From Fibrobacter sp. (lineage in GTDB: Bacteria; Fibrobacterota; Fibrobacteria; Fibrobacterales; Fibrobacteraceae): 48,836 bases of DNA. Below, piece after piece: positions 1 through 9,900 of the stretch. Position numbers and translations under genes: made by a program. The notes beneath the pieces are model-generated. The model saw only the letters and a program-made list of their open reading frames with translations, made no database searches and was not told the DNA's origin. The stretch is taken from assembly GCA_017550445.1 (NCBI GenBank), contig JAFZOV010000125.1, positions 1-48,836 of the forward strand, read 5' to 3'. Numbering within the stretch: the stretch's first letter is position 1; each line of letters opens with the position of its first letter.

Positions 1-966
1 CTTGCCGCATTCGACGACGGCGGAGAACTGCGGGTAACCCACACCGGCAACGATACGCGTGGTGCAGATGGAACCCGGACCGATACCCACCTTGACGATA
101 TTGGCACCGCACTTGGCAAGTTCTTCGACAGCTTCCGGCGTGCAAACATTACCGGCGCAAATCGTGAGTTTTGGGTATTTCTTGCGGACGGTCTTCACCA
201 TGTTGCGGACACCGATGTGGTGACCGTGAGCGGTATCGATAATCAGCAGGTCAACGCCGGCATCCACGAGAGCAGCCACGCGTTCGAGCGTATTGGCAGA
301 CGTGCTGACAGCGGCGCCCACCAACAGCTGGCCGTTCTTGTCGAGGCTAGCGTTCGGGTTGTTTTCGCGCTTCAAAATGTCAGTCATCGTAATCAGGCCC
401 TTCAAGGCGCCAGAAGCATCCACCAGCGGGAGCTTTTCGATACGCTTTTCGGCCAAAATTTCCTTAGCCTTGGCCAGGCTCACCTTCGGGCTAGCCGTCA
501 CCGGATTCTTGGTCATCACGGAACGTATTTTCACATTCATGTCGCTACCGGTACGGAGGTCGCGGCTCGTGAGCATACCAACGAGCTTACCCTTCGACAA
601 AATCGGGAAACCGCTCACCTTGTTCTTGGCGCGGAGTTCAAATGCGGCAGAAACCGGTTCGTCGGCATCGAGGGTCACCGGGTTAGTCACAATACCGGAC
701 TGCCACCGCTTGACCTTGCGGACTTCTTCGGCCTGTTCTTCGACGCTCATGTTCTTGTGGATGATGCCAAGACCGCCCTGCAGAGCCAAAGAAATAGCGA
801 GAGGAGCAGTCGTCACGGTATCCATGGCGGCACTGATAATAGGAATGTTCAGCTTGATATTCGGGGCGAGCTGGGTGCTCACGTCGGTCTGGGCCGGCAA
901 AACGGAGGATTCAGCGGGAACGAGCAGGACGTCATCAAACGTCAAGGCTTCAGGCAAAAGTTTCAT
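1..966 (-). CDS. guaB: IMP dehydrogenase, N-terminal 322 residues (runs off window)
   Basis: Oxidises IMP to XMP with NAD, the first committed step of GMP synthesis in the cytoplasm. The reading frame starts [20 protein letters not shown], the usual IMPDH N-terminus. It continues through a region that fits the two CBS domains (about residues 95-205) into the catalytic loop GPGSICTTR, with the nucleophilic Cys at residue 301. The frame is still open at base 1, so roughly the last third, including the catalytic flap, is outside the window. The ATG at 966 has AGAGGTAC a few bases upstream and a TATATTTA -10 element at 988-995, giving a short leader. There is no partner gene inside the window. 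Identification is secure; only the C-terminus is unseen. Confidence 0.96.
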   Translation of the reverse strand, partial: MKLLPEALTFDDVLLVPAESSVLPAQTDVSTQLAPNIKLNIPIISAAMDTVTTAPLAISLALQGGLGIIHKNMSVEEQAEEVRKVKRWQSGIVTNPVTLDADEPVSAAFELRAKNKVSGFPILSKGKLVGMLTSRDLRTGSDMNVKIRSVMTKNPVTASPKVSLAKAKEILAEKRIEKLPLVDASGALKGLITMTDILKRENNPNASLDKNGQLLVGAAVSTSANTLERVAALVDAGVDLLIIDTAHGHHIGVRNMVKTVRKKYPKLTICAGNVCTPEAVEELAKCGANIVKVGIGPGSICTTRIVAGVGYPQFSAVVECGK

Positions 967-987
967 AAAGTACCTCTTTTTGCGAGG

Positions 988-995
988 TAAATATA
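988..995 (-). promoter_or_regulatory. -10 element of guaB promoter (TATATTTA)
   Basis: On the minus strand the sequence TATATTTA lies 21 bases before the guaB ATG. A GTGACC sits 17 bases further upstream and could act as a -35. It belongs to the recurring TATATTTG/A family described in the findings. Inferred by position and similarity only. Confidence 0.5.
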
Positions 996-1064
996 GCAAT
1001 TTACCGCTTTTTGGTCACTAGATATTTGTCATTATTTTGTAAAAAAGGGGGTATTATATAAAAC

Positions 1065-1095
1065 AAAAGCCAGCCCGATATGAGCCAGCTTTTTA
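1065..1095 (-). terminator. Rho-independent terminator after the 87-aa gene
   Basis: Read on the minus strand, AAAAGC pairs with GCTTTT around an inner stem that uses several G-U pairs, with loop ATATC. The plus-strand reading has a mismatch instead, so it fits the minus-strand gene ending at 1116 better. It also separates that gene from guaB. Confidence 0.5.
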
Positions 1096-1115
1096 GGATC
1101 AATAGTTGCTATTCG

Positions 1116-1379
1116 TTATTTCGAAAGACGACTCTGTCTAAGAGCTTCAACTTCTGATTGAATTTCAGCAATCAATTGGTCAGAAAGTCCTTTTTTGCGC
1201 ATGGCAGCAACCGTATCGGCTTCGGTTTCCTGTTGTACAGCAGCAACTTTCTGTTCCGCTTCAGCTCGAGCCTCGGCAACTTTCTGTTGAGTTTCAGCAC
1301 GTGCATCTGCAAGACGCTTACGGAACACGTCGCCGGCACTCACAAAGCCGTACTTCTGTCCTACACTTTTGAAAGCCAT
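1116..1379 (-). CDS. Small hypothetical coiled-coil protein (87 aa)
   Basis: I do not recognise this family. The protein begins MAFKSVGQKYGF and is then almost wholly helical. Residues about 20-55 are an Ala/Glu/Gln/Arg-rich stretch with repeats of the type EARAEAEQKV, which should form a coiled coil, followed by a second short charged helix. There is no signal peptide or membrane segment. An in-frame TTG lies two codons upstream, but AAGGAG is placed six bases before the ATG at 1379, so I chose the ATG. It stands alone, with a TATATTTA element at 1419-1426 and its own terminator, so it is probably a real monocistronic gene. Confidence 0.7.
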   Translation of the reverse strand: MAFKSVGQKYGFVSAGDVFRKRLADARAETQQKVAEARAEAEQKVAAVQQETEADTVAAMRKKGLSDQLIAEIQSEVEALRQSRLSK

Positions 1380-1418
1380 TTCCAACTCCTTCAGATAGTC
1401 TTCATCGACGTACTCTCG

Positions 1419-1426
1419 TAAATATA
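1419..1426 (-). promoter_or_regulatory. -10 element (TATATTTA) of the small coiled-coil gene
   Basis: Minus-strand TATATTTA followed by a leader of about 39 bases containing the AAGGAG ribosome site. Same element family as guaB and ftsK. Confidence 0.45.
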
Positions 1427-1596
1427 CATTAATTCATGTTTTTTTCCTTTAAATAAAGTGTTGCTTTATGGAACCCTGATCTTTTTCGGAAGGCTCCTTT
1501 ATATTAACACGCCATTTTGGAAAAAACAGTTCAAAATCACCCCTATTTTTGAGGCACTTTTTAAGTAAAAATATTTTAGGTCGATTTTAAGGAATC

Positions 1597-2151
1597 CTAT
1601 TTCCCGTTGTACCGTTCCATGCACTTTTCGATGCCGAGCTTGAAGTAGCATTCCACGAGGGCGGGAACTTTAGCAATGGCTTCTTCGAAAACGGGGCGGT
1701 CTTCGGGCGAAAACTTCGCGAGCACCCAGTTACTCAGGTCAAATTTCGGAGGGCACTTGCCTACGCCAAAACGGATACGCGGGAACTTGTCGCCCACATG
1801 CTCAATGATATTGCGGAGGCCATTCTGGCCACCGTGACTGCCGTCCTTGCGGCAACGGATTCGGCCTACATCCAAATTAATATCGTCACTGAAAACGAGC
1901 AGGTGATCCACCTTCACCTTGTACCAGGTCATGAGCGCCTGCACGGCTTCGCCACTCAGATTCATGTAGGTCTGCGGCTTCGCGAGCAAGCATTCTTCGC
2001 CAGCGATATTCACCTTCATGGTGAGCGCCTTGTGTTCGCTTTTCCAGTCCTTGTTCGGGTCAGCCAGTTTTTCGACCGCCATAAAACCCGCGTTGTGGTG
2101 AGTGTTTGAGTACTGAGTACCAGGATTTCCGAGACCGACAATAATGTACAT
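1597..2151 (-). CDS. pth: Peptidyl-tRNA hydrolase (184 aa)
   Basis: Cleaves the ester bond of peptidyl-tRNAs dropped by ribosomes, recycling tRNA. The protein starts MYIIVGLGNPGTQYSNTHHN, with the family GLGNPG motif and the catalytic His in HHNAGF. Further on are MNLSGEAV, FSDDINLDVG (the conserved Asp) and GSHGGQNGLRNI, all in the family order. Length is normal. An upstream ATG would add 29 residues translated from an intergenic heptamer repeat, so the start at 2151 is preferred; there is no clear Shine-Dalgarno. It lies downstream of rplY but beyond a strong terminator, with a TATATTAC element at 2204-2211, so it may have its own transcript. Confidence 0.95.
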   Translation of the reverse strand: MYIIVGLGNPGTQYSNTHHNAGFMAVEKLADPNKDWKSEHKALTMKVNIAGEECLLAKPQTYMNLSGEAVQALMTWYKVKVDHLLVFSDDINLDVGRIRCRKDGSHGGQNGLRNIIEHVGDKFPRIRFGVGKCPPKFDLSNWVLAKFSPEDRPVFEEAIAKVPALVECYFKLGIEKCMERYNGK

Positions 2152-2153
2152 AA

Positions 2154-2209
2154 TGATAGTAGTAGGAAGTAGACAGAGGACAGTAGACTGTAGACTGTGG
2201 GATGTAATA
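2154..2209. repeat. Degenerate heptamer array (AGTAGAC/TGTAGAC/TGTGGGA)
   Basis: About eight consecutive 7-base units: TGATAGT, AGTAGGA, AGTAGAC, AGAGGAC, AGTAGAC, TGTAGAC, TGTGGGA, TGTAATA. It fills the pth leader. Its last units match the arrays at 20400 and 47440. Confidence 0.75.
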
Positions 2210-2211
2210 TA
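2204..2211 (-). promoter_or_regulatory. Possible -10 element of pth (TATATTAC)
   Basis: Minus-strand TATATTAC between the rplY terminator and the heptamer array. It would give pth a leader of about 50 bases made of the repeat. Confidence 0.35.
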
Positions 2212-2239
2212 GTAAAAGGAGCGGAGTTCGGGGCGCATA

Positions 2240-2274
2240 AAAAGGACCCGCCTGCGCAGAGCAGACAGGTCTTA
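2240..2274 (-). terminator. Strong rho-independent terminator after rplY
   Basis: On the minus strand GACCTGTCTGC pairs with GCAGGCGGGTC (11 bp with two G-U pairs) and is followed by a run of five T. It begins about 20 bases after the rplY stop. Confidence 0.85.
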
Positions 2275-2294
2275 AATTCAATTGCTCAAGGCAA

Positions 2295-2912
2295 TTACTT
2301 AGCTTCGGCAGCCGGAGCAGCGGCAGCTGCTGCATCAGCGTCATCAGCCTTCTTACCGCTCTTGGCAGTAATGGTGAAGATAACGGTGCGCGGCTGGCAA
2401 GCGAGTTCGATACCGTCTTCGAGCTTCAGGTCCTTGGCGTAGAAAGTCGTCGGAGCCGGGAATTCGGAGATGTCCATTTCGAGCACGGTCGGAATCTTGG
2501 CCGGCACGGCAGCGAGCTGGATGTAACGGTTCTGCTGAGCAAAGGTACCACCCTGGGTCTTAACACCAACCGGGAGGCCGTTCAGCTTAACAGGAACGCG
2601 AACCTTGACCTTAGTAGCGTCGTCGATCTTGAGGAAGTCGATGTGTTCGATTTCCTGGGAGATCGGGTTCTTCTGGTAGTTGTAAATTACGGCAGCGTTG
2701 CCGGCCTTGCCATCAATTTCCAGGTCGAGAAGCGTGTAACGCTTACCCGGGGCGAGGACCTTGCGAACATCGATTGCGCTAACGCTGATATTCACAGACT
2801 CCTGACCCTTACCATAATAGACAGCCGGGATCTTGCCGTCCTTGCGGAGACGGGCGCAGTCGCGGCTCTTGCCTAGCACTCTCGAGGTTGCTGCGAGTTT
2901 TGTGAGTTCCAT
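2295..2912 (-). CDS. rplY: 50S ribosomal protein L25, Ctc type (205 aa)
   Basis: Binds 5S rRNA in the large ribosomal subunit. The N-terminal L25 domain is followed by the longer TL5/Ctc C-terminal beta domain, giving 205 residues rather than the about 95 of the short E. coli form. Recognisable stretches are RKDGKIPAVYYGKG near the N-terminus, EHIDFLKI in the middle and VRVPVKLNGLPVGVKTQGG. The last 25 residues are an Ala/Asp/Lys-rich tail, common in Ctc proteins. The ATG is preceded by TTGGAG. It lies directly downstream of tRNA-Gln and upstream of pth, a conserved arrangement. Confidence 0.95.
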   Translation of the reverse strand: MELTKLAATSRVLGKSRDCARLRKDGKIPAVYYGKGQESVNISVSAIDVRKVLAPGKRYTLLDLEIDGKAGNAAVIYNYQKNPISQEIEHIDFLKIDDATKVKVRVPVKLNGLPVGVKTQGGTFAQQNRYIQLAAVPAKIPTVLEMDISEFPAPTTFYAKDLKLEDGIELACQPRTVIFTITAKSGKKADDADAAAAAAPAAEAK

Positions 2913-2949
2913 AATTTTACTCCAATTAGTAAATGGTTAAAAAAATTCA

Positions 2950-3021
2950 TTGGGGTAGCTGGATTCGAACCAACGAATAACGGAATCAAAATCCGTTGTC
3001 TTACCACTTGACGATACCCCA
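2950..3021 (-). tRNA. tRNA-Gln (anticodon TTG)
   Basis: On the minus strand the acceptor stem TGGGGTA pairs with TACCCCA, followed by discriminator A. The D arm contains TCAAGTGGTAAGA, the anticodon stem is AACGGA/TCCGTT with loop TTTTGAT (anticodon TTG), and the T arm has GGTTCGAATCC. CCA is not encoded. The 72-base length and all four arms are intact. It sits between ispE and rplY and has its own TATATTTG element. Confidence 0.97.
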
Positions 3022-3030
3022 ATGGTGGCG

Positions 3031-3038
3031 CAAATATA
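3031..3038 (-). promoter_or_regulatory. -10 element of tRNA-Gln (TATATTTG)
   Basis: Minus-strand TATATTTG lies nine bases before the mature tRNA 5' end. TTTG occurs 18 bases further upstream, the layout of Bacteroidetes-type promoters, although a TTGAAA in the same place could also serve as a sigma-70 -35. Confidence 0.55.
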
Positions 3039-3069
3039 GCAAATTTACGCAAATTTCAAAGGGCTTTGG

Positions 3070-3933
3070 CTAAAAACCCTCAAAAAAGCGGGTCACGACC
3101 TGGTACCTGGAGATAGGTTTCAGCTCTTCGGCAGCAGCTTTTGCCTGCTCGCGGGTTCCAAAAACGCCAAAAACAGACGCCCCCGACCCCGACATCAAGA
3201 CGGCGGTCGCCCCGAGGCGCTTAAACTCGTTCTTCATTTCTTCGACCAGCGGGTGCTTGGGGAATACCGATTCCTCAAAACCGTTAAAACCGTTCGAAAG
3301 GGCATAGTCAATAGCGGACTTGCCGGCAGACTTGTACTTCGCCTTAAAACCTTCCCAGCGGTCCGGACCGGACTTGGGTACGCCCGCATAGGCATCCTTG
3401 GTGGGCACAGAATCAAGCGGAGTAGCCACCAGCAAATGCTGTTCGCCACTCAACTGCAGGGGCTTTACAAAAGTAAGCTTTTCGCCAATGCCTTCGGCAA
3501 AGGCCGTACCACCACGCACCAAGAACGGCACGTCGGCACCGAGCTTCGCGCCAATTTCTTCGAGTTTTTCTGGCTTAAACTTGAGTTTCCACAGCTGGTT
3601 CAGCAAGCGGAGCGTGGCCGCCGCATCGGCAGAGCCGCCGCCAAGACCTGCGCCCAGGGGCATAATCTTTTTAAGATAAATGTCGGCACCGTGGGTAGTA
3701 CCCGATTCTTGCTGCAAAAGCTTGGCAGCCTTGAAAACCAGGTCCGATTCCAGCGGATAGTTCTGCGGTTCATTGTAGCACAACGTAATGCGACCGTCTT
3801 CGCGAATTTCGGCACTTACGGTGTCGCCCGCATCAATCGTCTGGAACAGCGTTCCCAAGTCATGGTAGCCGTCATCACGCTTACGAATCACATCTAGGAA
3901 CAAATTAATTTTAGCAGGAGCGTATTCTTTCAT
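3070..3933 (-). CDS. ispE: 4-diphosphocytidyl-2-C-methyl-D-erythritol kinase (287 aa)
   Basis: Phosphorylates CDP-methylerythritol with ATP in the MEP pathway to isoprenoid precursors. It is a GHMP kinase. The N-terminal YAPAKINLFLDV carries the conserved Lys, the ATP loop is PLGAGLGGGSADAAA, KLGADVPF has the catalytic Asp, and MSGSGASVFGVF is the C-terminal glycine motif. Length is typical. The ATG is three bases after the ftsK stop, so it is probably co-transcribed with ftsK. tRNA-Gln, rplY and pth follow, as in many bacteria. Confidence 0.95.
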   Translation of the reverse strand: MKEYAPAKINLFLDVIRKRDDGYHDLGTLFQTIDAGDTVSAEIREDGRITLCYNEPQNYPLESDLVFKAAKLLQQESGTTHGADIYLKKIMPLGAGLGGGSADAAATLRLLNQLWKLKFKPEKLEEIGAKLGADVPFLVRGGTAFAEGIGEKLTFVKPLQLSGEQHLLVATPLDSVPTKDAYAGVPKSGPDRWEGFKAKYKSAGKSAIDYALSNGFNGFEESVFPKHPLVEEMKNEFKRLGATAVLMSGSGASVFGVFGTREQAKAAAEELKPISRYQVVTRFFEGF

Positions 3934-3936
3934 AGT

Positions 3937-6918
3937 TTACCCAAATTTCCCGGAGCGTTCCATGTTTTGGATTTCTTCGATTCCAAGGAGCATGGCGCGA
4001 GGTTTAGAATTACCCTTGGCGGGTCCACACACGCCAAGGCTGTAAAGTTGGTCGACAATTTTACCGGCGCGGCTAAAGCCCACGCTAAAGTGGCGCTGCA
4101 CCGCCGAGGTCGAAAGCCCGCGGCATTCGACCGCCCAGACAGCCACATCGTACAGCAGCTTGTCGAGCTTGCCCAAGTCCTTGCCTCCGCCCTCGCCGTC
4201 TTCGTCGCCTTCGCCGTCGCTAACGTCGAACGATTCTACCTGCGGGTAGAATACGTTCTGGTCGGAGCAGGCATCGGCAAGCTTTTCGGCTTCTTCGTCG
4301 CTGAGGAAGGCGCCGTGAACACGAACCGGTTCCGGATCGTTAACGGCCTTGTAAAGCATGTCGCCACGGCCAAGCAACTTTTCGGCGCCGGCATGGTCCA
4401 TGACCGTGCGGGCGTCGATCTGCGACGCGACCTTGAAGCTGATTCGAGTCGGCAAGTTCGCCTTGATGATACCCGTGATGACCTTGACCGAGGGGCGCTA
4501 CGTTGCAAGCACAAGGTGAATGCCCACGGCACGAGCCTTTGCTGCAAGGCGCGCCACGTTCTTTTCAATTTCCTTGCCGGCGACCATCATGAGGTCAGCC
4601 ATTTCGTCGATAATCACAACGATAAAAGCCATGCGATGACCGCGATCTTCTTCGGGCACATCATCAGGCAACTCACCCGCTTCGAACTTTGCGTTGAAGC
4701 CACCGATGTTACGCACCTTCGCAGCCGCCAAGACTTCAGTACGGCGGTCCATCTCATAGCACAGCCACTGCAGCGCCTGGATTGCAATTTCGGGCTTGGT
4801 AATCACCGGAGCGAGCAAATGCGGGATGTTCTCGTACATCTTGAGTTCGACCGCCTTCGGGTCCACCAGAATCATGCGGAGTTCGTCAGGAGTCTTACTA
4901 AAGAGCATCGAAGCCATGAGGGCGTTAATGCAGACAGACTTACCGGAACCCGTCTGACCGGCAATCAGCAAGTGCGGAGCCTTGGCCAAGTCCATCGTGA
5001 ACGCTTCGCCAGTAATGTCCTTACCAAGCGCCACCAAAATCTTTTCGGGCGAGGGCTTAAACTTTTCGCTCTGGAAAACATCGAGGCTGTACACCGTCTG
5101 GAATTTGCGGTTCGGAATTTCAATACCGACTGCAGCCTTGCCCGGAATCGGAGCCAGAATGCGCACTGATGAAACACGAAGCGGAAGCGCCAAGTCTTCC
5201 TGCAAGGCAGAGAAGCGACTCACCTTCATGCCCGGGCCCGGCTCCACTTCAAAGCGGGTAATCATCGGGCCCGTTTCACAACCGATTACGCGGCCCTTCA
5301 CCTTGAAGTTTTCAAGTTTTTCTTCGAGCATCTTGCCGATAGCGTTGAGTTCATCTTCGCTGTAATCAGCCGTCTGCGGCTCATGTTCTTCCAAGATGTC
5401 GCTAATGGCAGGCACCTTGTATTCGTCGTAAACCGTCGTCGGGTCACGCTGCGGAATCGGCGCAGCCTTCATGCCCGAAGTCGAAGTACCGCCAGAAGCT
5501 CCATCAAACGATGCTCCCATGGTACCATCAAAAGTTCCATCGGGGATTTCAGGAACTTCTTCGACGTCGTCTGCACCATAAACTACCGGCACAAAGGTAT
5601 CGTCATTGGCAGCAGCTGTATCGACAGATTCAGCGCCGTCGCCACCGAGTAAATCTTCGGCATTGATTTCTGCACGGGTCGGCGCACCAGCAACCATCGT
5701 AGGCTCGCCCGCCACCATCGTGCGTTCATCCTTTGCAGCAACCACCGTCCGGGCAGCCATGGAACCCGTCACGCCACCTTCGCGGCGCACATCGCCCTTC
5801 ACCTGCATACGACCGCGATGATCCTTTTCCCAGGCAATCAAGTCGCGGGCTCGCTTCAATGCAGCAATCTTTTCCTTGACTTCCACGATTTCGAGGGCAT
5901 TCATCTTGCCGCCATTCTGGCGCAAGTAATCTTCTAGCCTGCGAATTTCGGGATCTTCGTCCAGGTTATATTCGCCAGCAACATTGTTCGTGGAATCAGC
6001 CTGAGGCGCAATCTCTTTCGCCTGGCGCGGCGTCATCGTCTGCAAAACTTCATCCGGAAGGTTCGGCACATCGTCTAGACTACCGTTCAGGCTGAATTCG
6101 TCATCCATCCAGTTGCTGCGCCCGTTAAAAGGAGTCACCTTGTTCTTGCGGCGGATCTTGAAGCCATCGGGTTTAATGTTTACTGTGTTATCATCCATGT
6201 AAACACCACGCGGAAGCCCACCCTGCAAATCCATATTCGTCTGCACCTGGGGCATACGGCGAGTATCCACCGGTTCATAAGAACCAACTTCGTCCTTTTT
6301 CTGGAACACCGACTTGAACCAATTCGTTGCCTGCACAATGAACTTGAAATGCCTCGGGCGAAGTCCAAAGGCAATCACCAGAATCAAGCCGATTACCGCA
6401 AGCGAAATGCAAACAGGCAACAAGAGAGCCTTTCCAAAAAGCGGAGCCACCACAAACTGGTTAAAGAACTGTCCAAGGGCACCACCACCCTGAATCAGGG
6501 CGTCTTTCGACACCTTCGCCACACCGTAATTCCGGAGCGAAAAAAGAAACGAGAAAACAACCGACAAAAGGGAAAGGCCTACCGCATAACGGACAAAGCG
6601 TCCACGCCTCGATACAGACACCAAGGCTGCCCCCCACAACACTAACGCCGAAGACACCACCAGCGAGGCGACCCTGCCAAATACAAAAGCCAATGCATCG
6701 GGGAACATTTTGCCCAAATAAGGGCCCAGGACGTTTTCGCGTACTCCACTATAAGCCGAACAAATACAGGCAATCATCACTATGGTGCCGAACCCCACCA
6801 AGGCCCAGCCGCCAAGAATGGCGCCAAAGCTCTGTTCAGAGGGCGAAAAATCATCATTTTTAGAAGACTTTGCCGATTTTCCCGCTTTTTTCGATGTCGA
6901 TTTCTTTTGAGTAGCCAA
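3937..6918 (-). pseudogene. ftsK: DNA translocase FtsK, interrupted by an in-frame TAG
   Basis: FtsK is a septum-anchored, ATP-driven hexameric pump that moves chromosome termini and activates XerCD. Four hydrophobic segments occupy roughly residues 33-190. A charged linker follows, then the motor with Walker A GQTGSGKS and Walker B FIVVIIDEMADL, and finally a winged-helix gamma domain (LLYDVAVWAVECRGLSTSAV). Codon 807 (bases 4498-4500) is TAG where LATQRPSV requires CAG. The frame then stays open, without any shift, to the true TAA at 3937. The upstream part alone lacks the end of the motor and the gamma domain; the downstream part alone has no ATPase. I chose the TTG at 6918, six bases after GGAGG, over an ATG at 6951 that has no ribosome site. 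As ftsK is normally essential, a sequence error or strain variant is more likely than real loss. Confidence 0.85.
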
Positions 6919-6939
6919 AATGCCTCCGCAAGTACCTCC

Positions 6940-6947
6940 TAAATATA
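6940..6947 (-). promoter_or_regulatory. -10 element of ftsK (TATATTTA)
   Basis: Minus-strand TATATTTA about 21 bases before the TTG start, in the 50-base gap shared with the divergent cyclase gene. AGGAGG overlaps its 3' end and a second GGAGG lies nearer the start. Confidence 0.45.
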
Positions 6948-6956
6948 GCATTATAT

Positions 6957-6964
6957 TATCTTTT
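6957..6964 (+). promoter_or_regulatory. -10 element of the cyclase gene (TATCTTTT), leaderless spacing
   Basis: TATCTTTT ends four bases before the ATG at 6969 and there is no Shine-Dalgarno. The same four-base spacing occurs at nspC, sbcD and folK. Confidence 0.5.
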
Positions 6965-6968
6965 TATT

Positions 6969-9900
6969 ATGCAAATAAAGTTTTCGAAAAAGATCAAGAA
7001 AGTTTTATCCGGCTTCTCTATTTCAGCCTTTATCGTCTTGATCATTCTCATCTTTGGAAGTACGCAAAACGACATCCAAGGTTCTACACGTAACAGTGCA
7101 GAAGCAATGGAAAACCTTTTTTACGATTTATTCTTTAAAGCAGCCACCCATTCCGAAAAAGCCGACGAAGAAGACAATACAACACACAAACGAGTTTCCA
7201 TTAGCGATAGCCTAGACCAGAACATTTACATCGTAGATATTGACGAAGCCTCCCTGACCAAACTCGGTAACTATAACGAATGGGACCGTTCCATTCACGC
7301 CAAGGTCATCCAGAACTTGAGCGAAGGCGGTGCAGCAGCCATCAGCTTCGATATTCTGTTTAAAAGCGCCGATTTCGGCATACAAAAGACGAACCAGGCG
7401 GTAAGCGTCCTCAAGAAAATCGCGCCCGAAGCCAAAGTGGATTCCCTTTACCCCGCACTGTTGGCCAATTACAACTTCGACTCCATGCTGGTAAATTCCG
7501 TCAAGGAAAGCGGAAATGCCATCGTCTGCTACATGTTTGACGACCGCAAGTCCTACAAGCACCCCTCCCAATGGATTCCCCTGAGCACCCAGGAACGCGC
7601 CGAGGCAATCGGTTTCACCTCTACCCTAGACACCACCCAGGTAGACAAAATCGATGACGTGGAAGCCAAGGATCTTCTCGACAACATTTTCCCGGAGTTG
7701 GCCCAGGCGGGCGCCAAATTCGGTTCCGTAAACGCCTACCCCGATAACGACGGCGTGGTCCGCAAAGTTTCCATGCTTTACCGGTTCCCAAACCCCACGC
7801 TAGACATCATTCCACTCCTAGATACAGCCAACGCCGACGACAAGGAAAAATACAACGCCATTGTCAACGGCAACAACGAAAACTACGTATACTCCACCAT
7901 GTCCCTCATGACCATCCTGCACCTTTTCCACAAGGATCCCAAGGATATCACGGTCAAGATGGGTAAATACATCGATGTGGGCAAGCCCTTTGGTATCTAT
8001 CGCGACTCTGTCGGCACCTACCATACAACCTACCCCAACTTCAGTTACCACATGTTCTTGCTTCTCCGGGAAACCCTGGCCGAGAAGAAGATCCAAAACA
8101 AGGCCAGCGAAGGGATCCTTGAAATATCCCACAAGGTGTTCGCCCATAAAGACCAGAACGGGAAAATTTCCATCGAGCTTTCCAACGGCGGTACCAGTAG
8201 CGTTCTCGACGAAGAAGAATCAAAACTTTTGATGAAAGTGACCCTCGACCAACTAGACGCCCTAGAGGATCATGAATCCGTAAAGCTCACCAAGGACTAC
8301 ATTATCCGAAAAGATGACGATGACGAAGGTTTCTTCCAGATTGTAAAGAAACCTACCAGCAAAGCCGAAGATGATGAAGATGAAGACGAAGATGATGACG
8401 AATCCATCGACTTCACCCGAAGCGCCATCAAGACACTGATATTCTACAAAGACACCCTTAAGCGCATGCCCGCAGGCCAAAAGATGATCCTTTCGCTGGA
8501 CATGCAAATCCATTACAACAAGAGCATCAAGAAATGGAATTCGAACCAGGCCATTCTTTCGGACGACGTGATCCGAAACATCCAGGCCACCAGCGACGAA
8601 GCAATCAGCCGACTCAAGCCCGGCGAAGAACTTCGATTCGGAAAGGCGAAGCGCATTCCCATTGACAAATACGGACGGTACCAGGTCAAATACAAAGGCC
8701 GCTACAACGAAATCAACAACAGGCGATTCCAACACCTGTCCTACTACGACGTTTACAAGGGACGCGTGGACAACTTGTTCTATCAAGGAAAGATTTTCAT
8801 TCTCGGTTCCGCCGCGGCGGCCCTATTCGACTTTGTGCCGGGCCCCCACGAAGAAAACTACCCCGCGGTGCTGATTCACGCCACCATCATCAAGAACATC
8901 TTGGCAGACGACTACCTGGTTACCTTAAGCGAAAAGAAGCAACAGATTATCGTCATCCTGCTCGCCCTACTCTGTCTAGTTCTCGGTCTTTACTTTACAA
9001 GTTCCATTTCAGTGGCGCTGTCGATTATCTTGATGGGCATATACACCTACATTGCCTACAAGTATTTCCAGGGAGGCCTTTACATAGGTGTTTCAAAGCA
9101 GTTGCTCGCCATGTTCCTGACCAACATTACGGCACTAGTGGTGCAATTCTACTTTGAAAACAAAGAAAAGAACTTCATCAACAACGCGTTCAAGCAGTAC
9201 ATTTCACCCGAACTGATCGCCGAACTGGTGGACAACGAAATTATGCCGACCCTGGGCGGTGAAAAGTCCAACATTACCGCCTACTTTACCGATATTGCAA
9301 GTTTCTCCACCTTCTCCGAAAAAATTGGAGACCCGAGTAAACTGGTCGACCTACTGAATGAATATTTGACAGCAATGACAGACACCTTGCTCGAAAACCA
9401 AGGAACTCTCGACAAGTACGAAGGCGACGCCATTATCGCCTTCTTCGGCGCCCCCATGCCACTCCCCAACCACGCCCAGAACGCCTGCGAAACAGCAGTC
9501 GACATGCAAGCCAAGCTAATGAAGCTGCGTAGAAAATGGGCCAACGAAGGCGACAAGTGGCCCAAGGTTGTCCACGACATGCACATGCGCATCGGCATTA
9601 ACTCCGGCGATATAGTGACGGGCAACATGGGGTCTACCATGCGCAAGAACTACACCATGATGGGCGATGCCGTGAACCTGGCCGCCCGTCTCGAAAGTGC
9701 GGCAAAGCAGTACGGCGCCTACATCCAAATCAGCGAAGACACCCAAAAGCACTTGGAAGAAGGCTACTTCATTTACCGTTCCCTCGATACGATTCGCGTT
9801 ATCGGCAAGAGCCAGCCCGTAAAGACATTCGAACTCCTGGCAAAATCCGGCTGCGAAAACGAAAAAACGCTCAAGGAACTTGTAGGTATTTGGGAAAAGG

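Noticed and set aside
217..1021. Plus-strand frames over guaB
   Set aside because: Shadows of guaB; the minus-strand frame carries unmistakable IMPDH motifs.
1386..1596. Hidden gene or RNA in the AT-rich gap before pth
   Set aside because: No frame, stem or motif beyond a -10-like element was convincing.
2060..2344. 94-codon minus-strand frame between rplY and pth
   Set aside because: It translates the terminator and heptamer repeat and overlaps both real genes.
4498..4500. TAG read as Gln through genetic code change
   Set aside because: nspC, the cyclase and the pentapeptide-repeat gene all stop at TAG within this window, so TAG is a normal terminator here.
4456..4500. Frameshift in ftsK
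   Set aside because: The frames on both sides are identical (offset divisible by three); the break is a nonsense codon only.
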